NCBI GenBank assembly: GCA_036570545.1
Contig: DATCXZ010000088.1
Span: 1 to 13,884 of the forward strand
Length of the DNA stretch: 13,884 nucleotides
Source: Pelagibius sp036570545
GTDB lineage: Bacteria > Pseudomonadota > Alphaproteobacteria > Kiloniellales > Kiloniellaceae
Direction of reading: 5' to 3'
The notes beneath the pieces were generated by a model, which was given only the letters and a program-made list of their open reading frames with translations, was not told the origin of the DNA and did not search any database. Position numbers and translations under genes: made by a program. Shown piece by piece: positions 12,411 to 13,884 of the stretch; the stretch's first letter is position 1, and every line of letters starts with the position of its first letter.

Positions 12411-13884
12411 TCAGCCCAGCATCCGCTCGCGCTTGGGATCGAACAGCGGCTGCGGCTGCAGGCGCGCCGGACGGCGGTCGCCGAGGATTTCAACCTCGAA
12501 TCCGCCGTCGGCCTTCTCCAGTTCCGCCGGCACGTAGCCCATCGCGACCGAGCAGTCGGCCCAGTGGGCGTAGCCTCCGGAGGTCACCCAGCCGACCACC
12601 TTGCCGTCGTGCCAGATGGGCTCGTCGCCCACCACTTCGGCATCATCGGGGTCGACGACGAAGGTGACGAGGCGCAGCTTGGGGCCCGTCTCCTTCTCCT
12701 TCAGCACGGCGTCGCGGCCGATGAAGGCGTTCTTCTTCAGGTCGACGAAGCGGTCGAGCCCCGCCTCGGCCGGCGTGTAGATCGGGCGGTACTCGCGCGC
12801 CCAGGTCCCGTAGCTCTTCTCCAGCCGCAGGGAAAGGATGGCGCGGAGGCCAAACTGGCGCAGGCCGAGATCCTCGCCGGCCGTCAGCAGGTCGTCATAG
12901 AGACGGCGCAGGTCGTCGGGCGCGACCCAGAGCTCGTAACCGAGGTCGCCGGTGAAGTTGATCCGCCCGACCCAGGCCGGCACCATGCCGAGATCCATGC
13001 GGCGAAAGTCCATGAAAGGAAAGCCCGCGTTGGAGACATCTTCATCGGTGAGCCGCGCCAGCAGCTCGCGCGACTTCGGCCCGGCAACGATGAAACCCAC
13101 CATGTCGCGGCTGCGCGCGTGCAGCGTCACGCCTTCTTCCGGCAGGTGCTGCTCGAACCAGCGCAGGTGATAGTCCTCGGCGATGCCGGAGCCGAAGATG
13201 AAGAAGCGCTCCGGCCCCGCCTTGGCGACGGTGAAGTCGCCGATGATCTTGCCGGTGGGATTCAGCATCGGCGTGAGCACCAGGCGGCCTTCTCGCGGCA
13301 TGCGATTGGCCAACAGGTGCGACAGCCAGCCCTCGGCGCCGGGTCCCGTCACTTCGTACTTGGCGAAGATGGCCGACTCCGTCATGCCGACCGCCTCGCG
13401 CACCGCCTTGCACTCGGCCTTCGCGGGCTCGAAAGCGTTGGAGCGGCGGTAGGTCGGTGTCTCCACCGGCTCCTCGCCCGGCGGCGCGAACCACAGGGCG
13501 TGCTCCATACCGTATGACGCACCGAAAACGGCATTGGCGTCCTTCAGGCGGTCGTAGATCGCCGTCGTGCGCAGCGGCCGGGCGGCCGGCAACTCCTCGT
13601 TGGGAAAAGTGATCCTGAAGCGTCGGCCATAGTTCTCCCGCACCTTGGCGTTGGTATAGGCCGGGGTCGCGTAGTCTCCGAAGCGCGCGACGTCCATGGC
13701 GAAGACGTCGAAGCCCGGATCGCCCTCGACCATCCAGTTGGAAAGCGCGAGGCCGACGCCGCCGCCCTGGCTGAAGCCGGCCATGACGCCGCAGGCGACC
13801 CAGAAGTTGCGGAGGCCGCGCACCGGGCCGACCAGCGGGTTGCCGTCGGGCGCGAAGGTGAAGGGGCCGTTGATGACCTGCTTG
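12411..13884 (-). CDS. Sarcosine/dimethylglycine dehydrogenase-like flavoprotein with GcvT domain (5' end outside window)
   Basis: The frame is open from the window edge and gives 490 residues ending at a stop at 12411; the missing N-terminal part should hold the FAD-binding GxGxxG. Visible parts in order are the end of the DAO-type oxidoreductase domain (NGPFTFAPDGNPLVGPVRGL, about 5-24, and ACGVMAGFSQGGGVG), the FAO_M linker domain (to about residue 135, with YGMEHALWF), the GcvT folate domain (about 150-400, with LNPTGKIIGD and FTGDLGYELWV) and the GcvT C-terminal barrel (about 405-490, with GWVTSGGYAH). Such enzymes demethylate N-methyl amino compounds and can pass the one-carbon unit to tetrahydrofolate. 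The exact methylamine substrate cannot be told. The gene has the same strand as the TRAP operon but is separated by 566 bases and a hairpin. Confidence 0.92.
   Translation of the reverse strand, partial: KQVINGPFTFAPDGNPLVGPVRGLRNFWVACGVMAGFSQGGGVGLALSNWMVEGDPGFDVFAMDVARFGDYATPAYTNAKVRENYGRRFRITFPNEELPAARPLRTTAIYDRLKDANAVFGASYGMEHALWFAPPGEEPVETPTYRRSNAFEPAKAECKAVREAVGMTESAIFAKYEVTGPGAEGWLSHLLANRMPREGRLVLTPMLNPTGKIIGDFTVAKAGPERFFIFGSGIAEDYHLRWFEQHLPEEGVTLHARSRDMVGFIVAGPKSRELLARLTDEDVSNAGFPFMDFRRMDLGMVPAWVGRINFTGDLGYELWVAPDDLRRLYDDLLTAGEDLGLRQFGLRAILSLRLEKSYGTWAREYRPIYTPAEAGLDRFVDLKKNAFIGRDAVLKEKETGPKLRLVTFVVDPDDAEVVGDEPIWHDGKVVGWVTSGGYAHWADCSVAMGYVPAELEKADGGFEVEILGDRRPARLQPQPLFDPKRERMLG

Noticed and set aside
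12564..13517. 317-codon plus-strand frame opposite the GcvT-domain gene
   Set aside because: It is antisense shadow of a clear FAO_M/GcvT coding sequence.
1..13884. CRISPR arrays, tRNA or rRNA genes, insertion sequences
   Set aside because: I saw no regularly spaced direct repeats, no tRNA- or rRNA-like stretches, and no transposase or integrase motifs in either strand.

Overview
The window looks like chromosomal DNA from a GC-rich alphaproteobacterium. Codons in the real genes end mostly in G or C, and long spurious antisense ORFs are everywhere. The TRAP transporter, the Tat-exported binding protein and the DUF1194 protein are types common in that class. A palindromic intergenic element with arms like CCTTCGAGACGC and CTCCTCAGGATGAGG resembles elements I know from Rhizobiales and related orders. 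The genus cannot be fixed from this sequence. I see no rRNA, tRNA, CRISPR array, transposase or prophage gene.

Left part (1-5850). The tail of an unidentified plus-strand gene (2-121) converges on a large minus-strand signalling gene (170-3097). That gene encodes a membrane-anchored dCache-HAMP-GAF-HD-GYP protein, predicted to turn over cyclic di-GMP in response to an extracytoplasmic ligand. Three plus-strand genes follow: a 96-residue protein of unknown function (3342-3632), a secreted von Willebrand A-like DUF1194 protein (3841-4635), and a PrpF-family isomerase closely resembling 4-oxalomesaconate tautomerase GalD/LigU (4738-5850). A cluster of interlocking dyads lies upstream of the DUF1194 gene.

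Middle part (5851-11844). The GalD-like gene converges on a minus-strand operon across the palindromic repeat (5878-6005). In transcription order the operon is dctP (Tat-exported solute-binding protein), an intergenic hairpin, dctQ, dctM (ATGA overlap with dctQ), an amidase, a previously uncalled 59-residue two-helix membrane protein that starts at TTG, and a D-2-hydroxyacid dehydrogenase. The genes fit import of an organic acid (the binding protein resembles the 2-oxoacid type), hydrolysis of an amide and redox interconversion of a 2-hydroxy/2-oxo acid. The actual substrate cannot be read from the sequence.

Right part (11845-13884). A 566-base gene-free stretch upstream of dctP holds a candidate promoter with a 23-base inverted repeat at its predicted start site, of the kind bound by IclR-family regulators. 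Beyond it is the 3' part of a minus-strand gene for a sarcosine/dimethylglycine-dehydrogenase-like flavoprotein with a GcvT-type folate domain, cut by the window edge.

No wholly new system stands out. The best leads are the 59-residue membrane protein, the roughly 150-residue insertion inside the HD-GYP domain together with an amino-acid-type dCache motif, and the operator/promoter upstream of the TRAP-amidase operon.
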